From: an uncultured Dorea sp.
GTDB taxonomy: Bacteria; Bacillota_A; Clostridia; Lachnospirales; Lachnospiraceae
Assembly (NCBI GenBank): GCA_948468495.1
Contig: CAOKJI010000147.1
Span: 1-5,761, forward strand
Reading direction: 5' to 3'
DNA: 5,761 nucleotides
Shown piece by piece: positions 1-5,761 of the stretch. Positions within the stretch are counted from its first letter, which is position 1, and each line of letters starts with the position of its first letter. The position numbers were made by a program, and so were the translations under genes. The notes beneath the pieces are model-generated. The model was not told the origin of the DNA. It saw nothing but the letters and a program-made list of their open reading frames with translations, and searched no databases.

Positions 1-1159
1 GCTTGCGAAGCTGTATGAGGACGGCGCGGTCGTTCCGGTTCTGACTGCGGTTGGATATGTGGGAGAGCCTGGAGAGAAGGTTCCGGAGAATGGAGATTCT
101 GCAGCAGCAGAAGAAAAGAAGGCGCCAGAGCAGACTCCGGCGGCAGCGTCTCAGCCGAAGGCTGCGGCCAGGGTTCTTTCTAATGGAAATGAAATCCCGG
201 CAACGCTTTATGCGAAGAAGATTGCGTCGGATAACGGAGTGGATTTGGCAGAAGTGATTCCTTCCGGCCGCCATGGCGAGATTCGGGCAATTGATGTAGA
301 GAATGCATTGAATGCACAGCCGAAGGCTACGCCGCTTGCAAGAGCGATGGCCGCGGACTTAGGCATTGACTTAAAGACCGTTGCAGGAAGCGGCTACAGA
401 GGAAAGATTACCAGCGCGGATTTGACGCCGAAAGAAAAGGCAGAGATTGAGGCGGCGGTGAAGGAGATTGAAGCGGTTCTTGAGCGCAGGAAACTGTCCG
501 GAATGCGGAAGGTAATTGCCCAGAGAATGAGCGCGAGCCATACCGAGATTCCGAATGTTACACAGAATATCAAGGTGGATGTAACAGAACTGCTTGCGCT
601 GCGGGCTAAGATTAATCAGGGCAAGGAGAAACCGGATAAGGTATCTGTCAACGATTTGATTATCAAGGCGGTAGGTAAGGCAACCGCAGAGTTTGAGCGG
701 TTCCGTATGACGTTAGAGGGCAATGAATACGTGCTGCACAACCAGATTAACGTAGGTATGGCAGTCGGCATTGACGATGGACTGGTGGTTCCGGTTATTA
801 AGGATGTTGATAAGAAGAGCCTTGTTGAAGTATCTAAGAAAGCAAAGGAACTGGCTAAGAAAGCAAGAGAAGGGAAACTTATGCCGGATGAAATGGGAGA
901 CGGGCGCATCACCATTTCCAATATCGGTATGTACGGAACCCACAGCTTTACGCCGATTATCAATCAGCCGGAGGCGTCGATTGTGGGCGTATGCGGCACA
1001 GAAGACGAGCTGGCGCTGGTTGACGGAGAAGTAGTGGTACGCAAGAAGATGATGATCTGCGTGACCTTCGACCACAGAATCCTGAACGGTACGGAAGTAT
1101 GCGAATTTGAGTCTTATTTAAAGAATCTGTTAGAGAACCCAATTAGTATATTGATTTAA
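1..1159 (+). CDS. E2 acyltransferase of a 2-oxo acid/acetoin dehydrogenase-type complex (5' end outside window)
   Basis: The E2 core enzyme moves an acyl group from a lipoyl arm to CoA in the cytoplasm. The reading frame is open from base 2, giving 385 visible residues. The GTG at 59 lies inside the lipoyl domain and is not the start. Visible order: the end of a lipoyl domain (residues 1-27, including AVVPVLTAVGY), an Ala/Pro/Glu/Lys-rich linker (about 28-66), two successive peripheral-subunit (E3/E1)-binding domains (about 67-103, with IPSGRHGEI, and 110-142, with AGSGYRGKIT), a charged linker, then the CAT-like catalytic domain (about 163-380). The catalytic His is residue 358 in FDHRILNG. 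The usual Asp of DHRxxDG is Asn362. The E3 gene follows in the same direction. The lipoyl-bearing E3 partner resembles acetoin dehydrogenase (AcoC/AcoL) systems, but a pyruvate or branched-chain complex is also possible. The family is certain; the substrate is not known. Confidence 0.93.
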   Translation, partial: LAKLYEDGAVVPVLTAVGYVGEPGEKVPENGDSAAAEEKKAPEQTPAAASQPKAAARVLSNGNEIPATLYAKKIASDNGVDLAEVIPSGRHGEIRAIDVENALNAQPKATPLARAMAADLGIDLKTVAGSGYRGKITSADLTPKEKAEIEAAVKEIEAVLERRKLSGMRKVIAQRMSASHTEIPNVTQNIKVDVTELLALRAKINQGKEKPDKVSVNDLIIKAVGKATAEFERFRMTLEGNEYVLHNQINVGMAVGIDDGLVVPVIKDVDKKSLVEVSKKAKELAKKAREGKLMPDEMGDGRITISNIGMYGTHSFTPIINQPEASIVGVCGTEDELALVDGEVVVRKKMMICVTFDHRILNGTEVCEFESYLKNLLENPISILI

Positions 1160-1170
1160 TGATAGGAAAG

Positions 1171-1242
1171 ATATAAAGAGAAGAAGCGTCTGTAAGCCGG
1201 TGCGCAGAGCGCCGGTATGCAGACGCCGGAAGCTCTTTATAT
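1171..1242 (+). repeat. Imperfect 72-nt hairpin between the E2 and E3 genes
   Basis: Three nested stems can be read directly. ATATAAAGAG (1171-1180) pairs perfectly with CTCTTTATAT (1233-1242). GCGTCTG (1186-1192) pairs with CAGACGC (1220-1226). CCGGTGC (1197-1203) pairs with GCGCCGG (1209-1215) with one G-U, closing a five-base loop. Internal loops of 5 x 6 and about 4 x 4 bases separate them. No T-tract follows, so it is not an ordinary terminator. It begins 11 bases after the E2 stop and ends one base before the E3 ribosome binding site. A role in mRNA stability, processing or E2:E3 balance is inferred. A small palindromic repeat element is the alternative. Confidence 0.8.
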
Positions 1243-1243
1243 G

Positions 1244-1249
1244 AGGAGG
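1244..1249 (+). promoter_or_regulatory. Ribosome binding site deciding the E3 start
   Basis: AGGAGG lies six bases before the ATG at 1256. An in-frame ATG at 1217 would add 13 residues, but it sits inside the hairpin and has no such site. This fixes the start at 1256, which also begins the protein with the standard lipoyl-domain N-terminus MATELYMPK. Confidence 0.9.
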
Positions 1250-1255
1250 ATTAGA

Positions 1256-2995
1256 ATGGCAACAGAATTATATATGCCGAAGAACGGTATGGATATGGAA
1301 GAGGGTACCATCGTAAAATGGCTGAAAAATGTCGGCGATAAGATTGAAAAGGATGAGCCATTTATGGAAATTGAAACCGATAAGATTACGATGGAAACGG
1401 AATCTCCGGCAGCAGGCGTACTTCTTGCGAAGTTGTATGAGGACGGCGCAGTTGTTCCGGTTCTGACGGCAGTCGGATATATCGGTGAGCCTGGGGAGAA
1501 GATTCCAGAGGCAGGCGCACCGGCTGCAGCGGAGGAAACTCCGAAGACAGCAGCGGCTCAGGGATTAGAAAGCTCTAAGTCGGCTCCGGCAGCAAAGGCT
1601 GAGAAGAAAGACGGATACGACGTTGCAGTAATCGGTGGTGGTCCGGCGGGATATGTGGCGGCAATCCGGGCGGCGCAGCTTGGCGGAAAGGTCGTGATTT
1701 TTGAAAAGGACACTGTTGGCGGGACCTGTCTGAACAGAGGATGTATTCCTACCAAGACCTATCTTAAGACGGCAGAGTATATTCATCATATTGAAGCGGC
1801 AGCTTCCAGAGGCATTGTGGTAAATGCAGAGCACAGCGTAGATATGCCGAAGGTAGTCGCATATAAAAATAACGTTGTTAAGACACTGACCGGCGGCGTT
1901 GCAGGTCTGTTAAAGAGCAACGGCGTTACTCTGGTAAATGGAGAGGCAGCCCTTGAAACAGCTACAACCGTAGCCTGCGCAGGAAAGAGCTATCAGGCAG
2001 ACAAGATTATTCTGTGCGGCGGCTCCAAGGCAATCCGTATTCCGATTCCTGGCGTGGAGCACAAGGACGTGATGACCAGCGATGAAATTCTGGATATGGA
2101 AATAGTTCCAGAGCGTCTGGGTATCATCGGCGGCGGCGTAATCGGCTGTGAGCTGGCTTCTGCATTCAGCGCATTTGGCAGCAAAGTAACGATTGTAGAG
2201 GCAATGGACAGAGTAGTATCCATGCTGGATAAGGACATCTCGGCAGAAGTAGATAAGACTCTGAAACATTCCGGCGTGGACGTAAACTGCGGACGCAAGG
2301 TATTAGAGATTAAGGATAACGCAGGACATCCGGTCATTGTGACAGATAACGGTGAATTTGAGTGTGATAAAGTACTTCTTTCTATTGGAAGGGCGGCAGA
2401 CTTAGGATGCCTTGGCAAGCTGGCGGACCAGATTAAGACAGAGCGGGGCAAGATTGTAGTAGACGATACCATGAAAACGAGCGTAGATAACATCTATGCC
2501 TGCGGCGATATCAACGGCCGTATTATGCTGGCGCACTCTGCGTTCAAGATGGGTGAAGTAGCTGCAGAAAATGCAGTGACAGGCAGCGCAGTCAAATGCG
2601 ATTTGCGCTATGTTCCAAGCTGTCTCTATCTGTCGCCGGAGGCTGCTTCCGTAGGACTTACCGAGGAGAAGGCGAGAGAACTTCATCCGGAGGGAATCCG
2701 GATTGGGCGATTCAACATGGCTGCCAACGGAAGAAGCGTGGCTTCCGGAGAGAAGGCCGGCTTTATCAAAGTAATCGCTGACAATAAGTATGGACAAATT
2801 CTCGGTGTGCATATGGTAGGCGGAGTTGCCTCTGAAATGATTGCAGAGCCCACCTCCCTGATGCAGATGGAGATTACCGTAAATGAGGTGGCTGAATCCA
2901 TTATTCATGCGCATCCAAGTTATTCAGAGGCATTTGCAGAAGCCTGTGCGGACTGTTTAGGAATCTGCATTCACCAGCCTCCGAAGAGAAAATAA
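1256..2995 (+). CDS. lpdA: Dihydrolipoamide dehydrogenase (E3) with N-terminal lipoyl domain
   Basis: This FAD flavoprotein reoxidises the dihydrolipoyl arm of the dehydrogenase complex and passes electrons to NAD+ (cytoplasmic, normally a homodimer). The protein has 579 residues, longer than the usual roughly 470 because of an added lipoyl domain. Domains: lipoyl 1-82, with the lipoylated Lys43 in ETDKITM; an Ala/Lys/Glu-rich linker about 84-119; FAD-binding GGGPAG at 127-132; redox disulfide Cys158/Cys163 in GGTCLNRGCIPTK; NAD-binding GGGVIG at 292-297; second FAD motif YACGD around 414-418; C-terminal dimer domain with HAHPSYSE at 551-558. There His553 and Glu558 fit the catalytic pair of the family. 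All key residues are present, so it should be active. E3s with a lipoyl domain are known from acetoin dehydrogenase (AcoL) and from pyruvate complexes of some Gram-positives and Neisseria. It is the last gene of the operon, followed by a terminator. Confidence 0.96.
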   Translation: MATELYMPKNGMDMEEGTIVKWLKNVGDKIEKDEPFMEIETDKITMETESPAAGVLLAKLYEDGAVVPVLTAVGYIGEPGEKIPEAGAPAAAEETPKTAAAQGLESSKSAPAAKAEKKDGYDVAVIGGGPAGYVAAIRAAQLGGKVVIFEKDTVGGTCLNRGCIPTKTYLKTAEYIHHIEAAASRGIVVNAEHSVDMPKVVAYKNNVVKTLTGGVAGLLKSNGVTLVNGEAALETATTVACAGKSYQADKIILCGGSKAIRIPIPGVEHKDVMTSDEILDMEIVPERLGIIGGGVIGCELASAFSAFGSKVTIVEAMDRVVSMLDKDISAEVDKTLKHSGVDVNCGRKVLEIKDNAGHPVIVTDNGEFECDKVLLSIGRAADLGCLGKLADQIKTERGKIVVDDTMKTSVDNIYACGDINGRIMLAHSAFKMGEVAAENAVTGSAVKCDLRYVPSCLYLSPEAASVGLTEEKARELHPEGIRIGRFNMAANGRSVASGEKAGFIKVIADNKYGQILGVHMVGGVASEMIAEPTSLMQMEITVNEVAESIIHAHPSYSEAFAEACADCLGICIHQPPKRK

Positions 2996-3032
2996 TTTCG
3001 ACTTTATCAAATTCCTTCTTAAAATGTTTATA

Positions 3033-3074
3033 GAAAAGAGCGCTTTCTGCCGGGAGGTGGGGAAGCGCTTTTTT
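3033..3074. terminator. Rho-independent terminator after E3, possibly bidirectional
   Basis: AGCGCTT (3039-3045) pairs with AAGCGCT (3063-3069) around a 17-base loop. It is followed by T-rich 3069-3074 and preceded by GAAAAG (3033-3038). It lies 43 bases after the E3 stop and 20 bases beyond the stop of the convergent regulator gene. The A-run on the left gives a weaker T-run on the - strand, so it could end both transcripts. The E3 direction is the stronger reading. Confidence 0.82.
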
Positions 3075-3093
3075 CGTTGAAGAAAATTATCTG

Positions 3094-3990
3094 CTACAGA
3101 TAAAAAGGATAATGCCTCACAAACGCCGTAAAGGCTCTTGTAATCGGATAATCTAATAATTCTTTCAGCGTTACATAGAATATCGTCCTGTGTAAATCCA
3201 CTTCCAGCGGAATCAGCACATGATGTTCCGCTTTTAGTGTATGTGCAATAGAATTGGAGGAAAAGTATACGGCAAGCCCCTGTCCTGCAAGCTGCATGCC
3301 GATATCAGACTGGCTTGTCTCGCATACGATTCTGGGGACTACAAAATACCGGTCAAATACCTGTTCTAATTCTTTGCGGAAGGCGGAGTCTTTGGAAGGC
3401 ATAATGATATTCTGCCCTTGGAAATCTTCGATTTTGAGGACGTCCCTTTTGGCGAAGGGATGTGTTTTGCTGACGACAGCTACATAGTAATCATCCTGAA
3501 GTTTCTGATAATAAAGGTCTTCTTCTTTCCGAAGAATATTTTCATGACTGATGATAAATGCAGAGTTAATAGAGCGCGCCAGTAGAAGCTTTAAGAGCGC
3601 CCGGCTTCCGTCTACAGTGATTTTGTATGTGATTCCCGGATGCTTTTGGTGGAAATCTGTGAGAATCTGAGGGTAATTTAAATATCCGGCAATCCACAAC
3701 ATCCCGACTCGGAGCGTACCGTCCTGCATCCGGCTGAATTTGTCCATTCGGTCGGTGAGCTGCTCGATATTATTTAAGATACGTTCTGCGGCGGCCGCGA
3801 AATGTTCTCCCGCTTCAGTCAGGGAAACAGACTTGGAATGGCGGATGAAAAGCGGGATTCCAAGTTCCTGCTCCAGTTTGAGAATCTGCTGCGACAGGGA
3901 AGGCTGCGCGATGAATAATTCTCTTGCGGCAGCGGAAAAGTTCTTTTTTTCTGCAACTTTTAATACGTATCGTAGTTGGTGAATCTGCAT
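3094..3990 (-). CDS. LysR-family transcriptional regulator
   Basis: A DNA-binding regulator of 298 residues, the usual length for this family. The N-terminal winged helix-turn-helix occupies about 1-60, with the family signature spread over FSAAARELFIAQPSLSQQ and the following KLEQELGIPLF. A linker helix follows (about 60-88), then the effector-binding domain of periplasmic-binding-protein fold (about 90-298, beginning GTLRVGML). Family members normally bind as tetramers and respond to a small molecule, often the substrate of the pathway they control. The gene is convergent with E3 and divergent from the SLC13-type permease. By the usual layout of this family the permease promoter is its most likely target, together with its own promoter. 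The effector cannot be read from sequence. The ATG at 3990 is supported by a ribosome binding site and by the normal N-terminus MQIHQLRYVLKVAE. Confidence 0.95.
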   Translation of the reverse strand: MQIHQLRYVLKVAEKKNFSAAARELFIAQPSLSQQILKLEQELGIPLFIRHSKSVSLTEAGEHFAAAAERILNNIEQLTDRMDKFSRMQDGTLRVGMLWIAGYLNYPQILTDFHQKHPGITYKITVDGSRALLKLLLARSINSAFIISHENILRKEEDLYYQKLQDDYYVAVVSKTHPFAKRDVLKIEDFQGQNIIMPSKDSAFRKELEQVFDRYFVVPRIVCETSQSDIGMQLAGQGLAVYFSSNSIAHTLKAEHHVLIPLEVDLHRTIFYVTLKELLDYPITRAFTAFVRHYPFYL

Positions 3991-3997
3991 AAGGAAA

Positions 3998-4004
3998 TCC
4001 TTTC
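3998..4004 (-). promoter_or_regulatory. Ribosome binding site of the LysR gene
   Basis: On the - strand GAAAGGA (4004 down to 3998) lies seven bases before the ATG at 3990, supporting that start. Confidence 0.75.
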
Positions 4005-4015
4005 AATTCAAATAT

Positions 4016-4044
4016 ATTTTAGATAAATTTGTGCAGGTATACAA
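4016..4044 (-). promoter_or_regulatory. Candidate sigma-A-type promoter of the LysR gene
   Basis: On the - strand TTGTAT (4044-4039) and TAAAAT (4021-4016) are spaced by 17 bases, a fair match to TTGACA/TATAAT. Transcription would start near 4009, leaving a leader of about 20 bases with the ribosome binding site. The -35 overlaps the dyad at 4028-4045, as expected for negative autoregulation by a LysR protein. AT-rich DNA yields chance matches, so this is a prediction. Confidence 0.5.
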
Positions 4045-4045
4045 A
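4028..4045. promoter_or_regulatory. Candidate LysR recognition site (TTTGT-N8-ACAAA)
   Basis: Perfect 5-bp dyad TTTGT (4028-4032) and ACAAA (4041-4045), containing T-N11-A spacing. Its centre lies about 55 bases upstream of the predicted permease transcript start and on top of the LysR gene's own -35. This is where LysR-family recognition sites usually lie in divergent pairs. Binding is inferred, not shown. Confidence 0.45.
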
Positions 4046-4056
4046 AATGTCATGTA

Positions 4057-4085
4057 TTATAGTTTTTTCCTATTGATTGTATAAT
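4057..4085 (+). promoter_or_regulatory. Candidate promoter of the permease transcript
   Basis: A perfect -10 TATAAT (4080-4085) with only a weak -35, TTATAG (4057-4062), at 17-base spacing. A good -10 with a poor -35 fits a promoter needing an activator, such as the divergent LysR protein. The start would be near 4091, giving a leader of about 310 bases that contains the large palindrome. Confidence 0.5.
4059..4073. promoter_or_regulatory. Candidate LysR activation site (ATAG-N7-CTAT)
   Basis: ATAG (4059-4062) and CTAT (4070-4073) form a perfect 15-bp dyad with T-N11-A spacing (T4060, A4072), the classic LysR-box form. It overlaps the weak -35 of the permease promoter. Its centre is about 30 bp, close to three helical turns, from the centre of the dyad at 4028-4045. 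Confidence 0.5.
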
Positions 4086-4090
4086 ATATG

Positions 4091-4127
4091 AATATTTTAC
4101 AAATAACAAGAGTTTAAATAAAATATT
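4091..4127. repeat. 9-bp inverted repeat at the predicted transcript start
   Basis: AATATTTTA (4091-4099) and TAAAATATT (4119-4127) are perfect reverse complements separated by 19 bases. The surroundings are extremely AT-rich (7 G/C in 4081-4140). It could be an operator or a weak 5' stem of the permease transcript. Chance is plausible in such biased DNA. Confidence 0.4.
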
Positions 4128-4147
4128 AACAAATATAACATATGATG

Positions 4148-4377
4148 TGTTACAATTCGCTGGGGATTTGTCCTGCCCGGAAAGCTTTGCAGCAGGAAGC
4201 GGGCGAGACAACATTCCAGTGAACTAACTGCTAACGGAGACTAAGAAACTCAGGAAAGCCTTCGTTTCCAAGTCTCCATAAGCAGTGGATTTCACTTCCA
4301 TTAAAAGCGTCTCTTAATTGCCCTGCTTCCTGCTGCAAAGCTTTCCGGGCAGGCCAAATCCCCAGCGAACTGTAACA
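4148..4377. repeat. 230-bp fold-back palindrome upstream of the permease gene (MITE-like element or structured leader)
   Basis: The outer arms 4148-4200 and 4325-4377 are reverse complements at 51 of 53 positions (mismatches A4155/C4370 and T4171/C4354), starting TGTTACA and ending TGTAACA. Pairing then continues inward with internal loops: GGGC/GCCC (4201-4204 with 4320-4323), GAGAC/GTCTC (4205-4209 with 4309-4313), AGTGAA/TTCACT (4218-4223 with 4291-4296), ACTGCT/AGCAGT (4227-4232 with 4281-4286), GGAGACT/AGTCTCC (4236-4242 with 4271-4277) and GAAAC/GTTTC (4245-4249 with 4264-4268). The whole element folds into one rod. It is much richer in GC than the DNA to its left. No reading frame of its own, transposase or convincing target-site duplication is seen. 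It accounts for most of the 414-bp gene-free stretch between the LysR and permease genes. Confidence 0.9.
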
Positions 4378-4389
4378 TGGATTGTAAGG

Positions 4390-4395
4390 AAGGAG
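4390..4395 (+). promoter_or_regulatory. Ribosome binding site of the permease gene
   Basis: AAGGAG lies nine bases before the ATG at 4405, within the purine run 4386-4402. It sits 12 bases beyond the end of the palindrome. Confidence 0.85.
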
Positions 4396-4404
4396 AGAGA
4401 AGTT

Positions 4405-5761
4405 ATGGCGAAGAAAGGCACAAAGGAAACATTGGTATTGGTTCTGGCGCTGATTGTTATTATCGGGGCAAGATTCATACCGGGTATGGGAGGATTGTCC
4501 GCTGATGCGGTGGCGGTTCTTGGAGTATTTTTTGGTTCTCTGATTATGTGGATTGGTTTGTCCATTGACTGGCCCAGCATGATTACTTTGCTGGCTCTGG
4601 GGTTTATCCCGGTTTTTGGATTTGGGGGAACCTTTTCCGGGGCGTTTGGCAATACGACGGTTGCATTTTTGATTTTTACGTTTGCGCTGGTGTATCCGCT
4701 GGCTAAGACGAATTTTGTGCGGAGATGTACGATTTCATTTATTACCAATGGAATTGCGAGGAAGGGGCCCTGGTATTTTGTATGTTTCCTGTTTGCGGCG
4801 GTGACATTTATGGGATTATTCATTTCGCCGTCTGTATTGTTTGTGGCGTTTATGCCCTTTTTGGAAGATATTTTTCAGGTGCTTGAGGTGAAGAAGGGCG
4901 GAAAGGCCGGCAACATGATTATGATGGGAACGGCTTTTTGTATTAGTTTATCCTCTGGCATGACGGCGATTGGCCATGTGTGGCCGACGATGGCAATCGG
5001 CTATTATACCGCGGCTACCGGGAATGATGTAAATCAGTTCCAGTATATGGCGATGGGGATTCCGGCGGGTATCCTTCTGATTGTTCTGTTGATTCTGGTG
5101 TTCAAATTCATTTACAGGCCGGATGATATCACAGATATTCAGCCGGAGAAGGCAATGAGCCTGCGGGGGACTGTCCCGGCGGCGGATTTCCGGGAGAAGA
5201 TTATTCTGGGCGTTATGTTCCTGACTGTATTCTTATGGGTGGGACCGAGTCTGATTAAAGGAGCGCTTCCGGATGTGTATGCCATGGTAAATGGCTGGTC
5301 TACGGCCATGCCTCCTCTTCTTGGCTGTGTAATTTTGTTCGTGGTACAGGTAGACGGCGAACGCATCCTGAATTTTAAAGAAGTAACCAGCAAGGGGATT
5401 CTCTGGGGGAGCATCCTGATGACGGCGGCGGCTACTCAGCTTGGCTCCTGCCTGACCAATGAGGAAGTGGGAATCAGCGCATGGCTGACCGGAACATTAG
5501 AACCGCTGACAGGAAGTCTGCCAGTGATAGGAATGATTCTGTTCTTCATGACCTGGGCGGTCGTTGAGACTAATTTTTCTTCCAATATTGTCACCACAAC
5601 GGTTGTCAGCGCCGTTACGTTATCCGTATTAACAGCGCTTCCGGAGGGCTCTGTCAATGTGGCGGCAGTGGTATGTATGGTGGGCTTTGCAGCAGGCGTA
5701 TGTAACATGACTCCGGCAGGGCAGAGTACCGTCAATACGGTAGCGATTGGTTCCGGATGGA
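4405..5761 (+). CDS. SLC13/DASS-type sodium:anion symporter-like permease (3' end outside window)
   Basis: An integral membrane carrier, open for 452 codons to the right edge. Families of this type run about 450-500 residues, so little is missing. Hydrophobic segments recur throughout, for example about 9-21, 36-52, 58-72, 83-98, 122-150, 217-234, 267-283, 374-388 and 418-432. A hydrophilic loop spans about 236-263. The two-repeat layout of the family is visible. The second repeat has SSNIVTTTV (Ser393-Asn394), corresponding to the SNT motif, and later TPAGQSTVNTVAIGSGW (436-452), corresponding to the conserved Thr-Pro/Gly-Ser-Gly segment. The first repeat has FISPSVLF (139-146) where SNT is usual. 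Family substrates are di- and tricarboxylates or sulfate, mostly with Na+; the substrate here is unknown. It is divergent from the LysR gene, which probably controls it. More distant ion-transporter-superfamily members (citrate or arsenite-type) are the alternative. Confidence 0.82.
   Translation, partial: MAKKGTKETLVLVLALIVIIGARFIPGMGGLSADAVAVLGVFFGSLIMWIGLSIDWPSMITLLALGFIPVFGFGGTFSGAFGNTTVAFLIFTFALVYPLAKTNFVRRCTISFITNGIARKGPWYFVCFLFAAVTFMGLFISPSVLFVAFMPFLEDIFQVLEVKKGGKAGNMIMMGTAFCISLSSGMTAIGHVWPTMAIGYYTAATGNDVNQFQYMAMGIPAGILLIVLLILVFKFIYRPDDITDIQPEKAMSLRGTVPAADFREKIILGVMFLTVFLWVGPSLIKGALPDVYAMVNGWSTAMPPLLGCVILFVVQVDGERILNFKEVTSKGILWGSILMTAAATQLGSCLTNEEVGISAWLTGTLEPLTGSLPVIGMILFFMTWAVVETNFSSNIVTTTVVSAVTLSVLTALPEGSVNVAAVVCMVGFAAGVCNMTPAGQSTVNTVAIGSGW

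Noticed and set aside
59..61. GTG at 59 as the E2 start
   Set aside because: The frame is open to the left edge, and the residues before it match the lipoyl domain of the neighbouring E3. The gene starts outside the window.
1217..1255. Upstream in-frame ATG at 1217 as the E3 start
   Set aside because: It lies inside the intergenic hairpin with no ribosome binding site. The ATG at 1256 has AGGAGG at ideal spacing and begins the standard lipoyl domain.
4303..4317. Similarity of 4303-4317 (AGCGTCT with A-rich flanks) to 1182-1195 in the other hairpin, suggesting one repeat family
   Set aside because: Only about seven continuous bases match, and the surrounding stems are unrelated. Chance is the better explanation.
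4130..4390. Target-site duplication flanking the palindrome
   Set aside because: The flanks (GATG on the left, TGGATTG on the right) share at most two or three bases, too little to call.
4314..4823. A 169-residue - strand reading frame over the palindrome and permease
   Set aside because: It is an antisense shadow of the permease, with no family resemblance, and its end falls in the palindrome arm. The + frame from 4405 has a ribosome binding site and clear membrane-protein composition.

Overview
The window looks like a chromosomal segment of a Gram-positive, anaerobic Clostridia-type bacterium, most likely a Lachnospiraceae relative. This is inferred from the strong AGGAGG-type ribosome binding sites, moderate GC in genes against very AT-rich promoters, and the pairing of a 2-oxo acid/acetoin dehydrogenase-type E2 with an E3 that carries its own lipoyl domain. 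No marker gene fixes the genus.

Left part (1-2995, + strand): the end of an operon for a lipoate-dependent dehydrogenase complex. The E2 acyltransferase enters from the left edge, with only the last part of its lipoyl domain visible. It carries two tandem peripheral-subunit-binding domains and a catalytic domain whose usual DHRxxDG motif reads DHRILNG. After a 96-bp gap holding a long imperfect hairpin comes a lipoyl-domain dihydrolipoamide dehydrogenase (E3). The lipoyl segments of E2 and E3 are close copies of each other. E1 subunits are presumably upstream, outside the window. E2 would transfer the acyl group to CoA and E3 would reoxidise the lipoyl arm with NAD+. The substrate (acetoin, pyruvate or another 2-oxo acid) cannot be fixed from these two genes.

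Middle (2996-4404): a terminator hairpin separates E3 from a convergent LysR-family regulator on the - strand. The regulator faces away from an SLC13/DASS-type permease. Their shared intergenic region holds back-to-back promoter candidates, two LysR-type dyad sites about three helical turns apart, a 9-bp inverted repeat near the predicted transcript start, and a striking 230-bp palindrome. The palindrome's outer arms match at 51 of 53 positions. It lies between the predicted promoter and the permease ribosome binding site, so it is either a fold-back insertion (MITE-like) or a large structured 5' leader.

Right part (4405-5761): the permease, a multi-pass membrane protein, runs off the right edge after 452 codons. 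The LysR protein most likely controls the permease, and possibly itself. Whether the permease feeds substrate to the dehydrogenase complex is only a guess from proximity.
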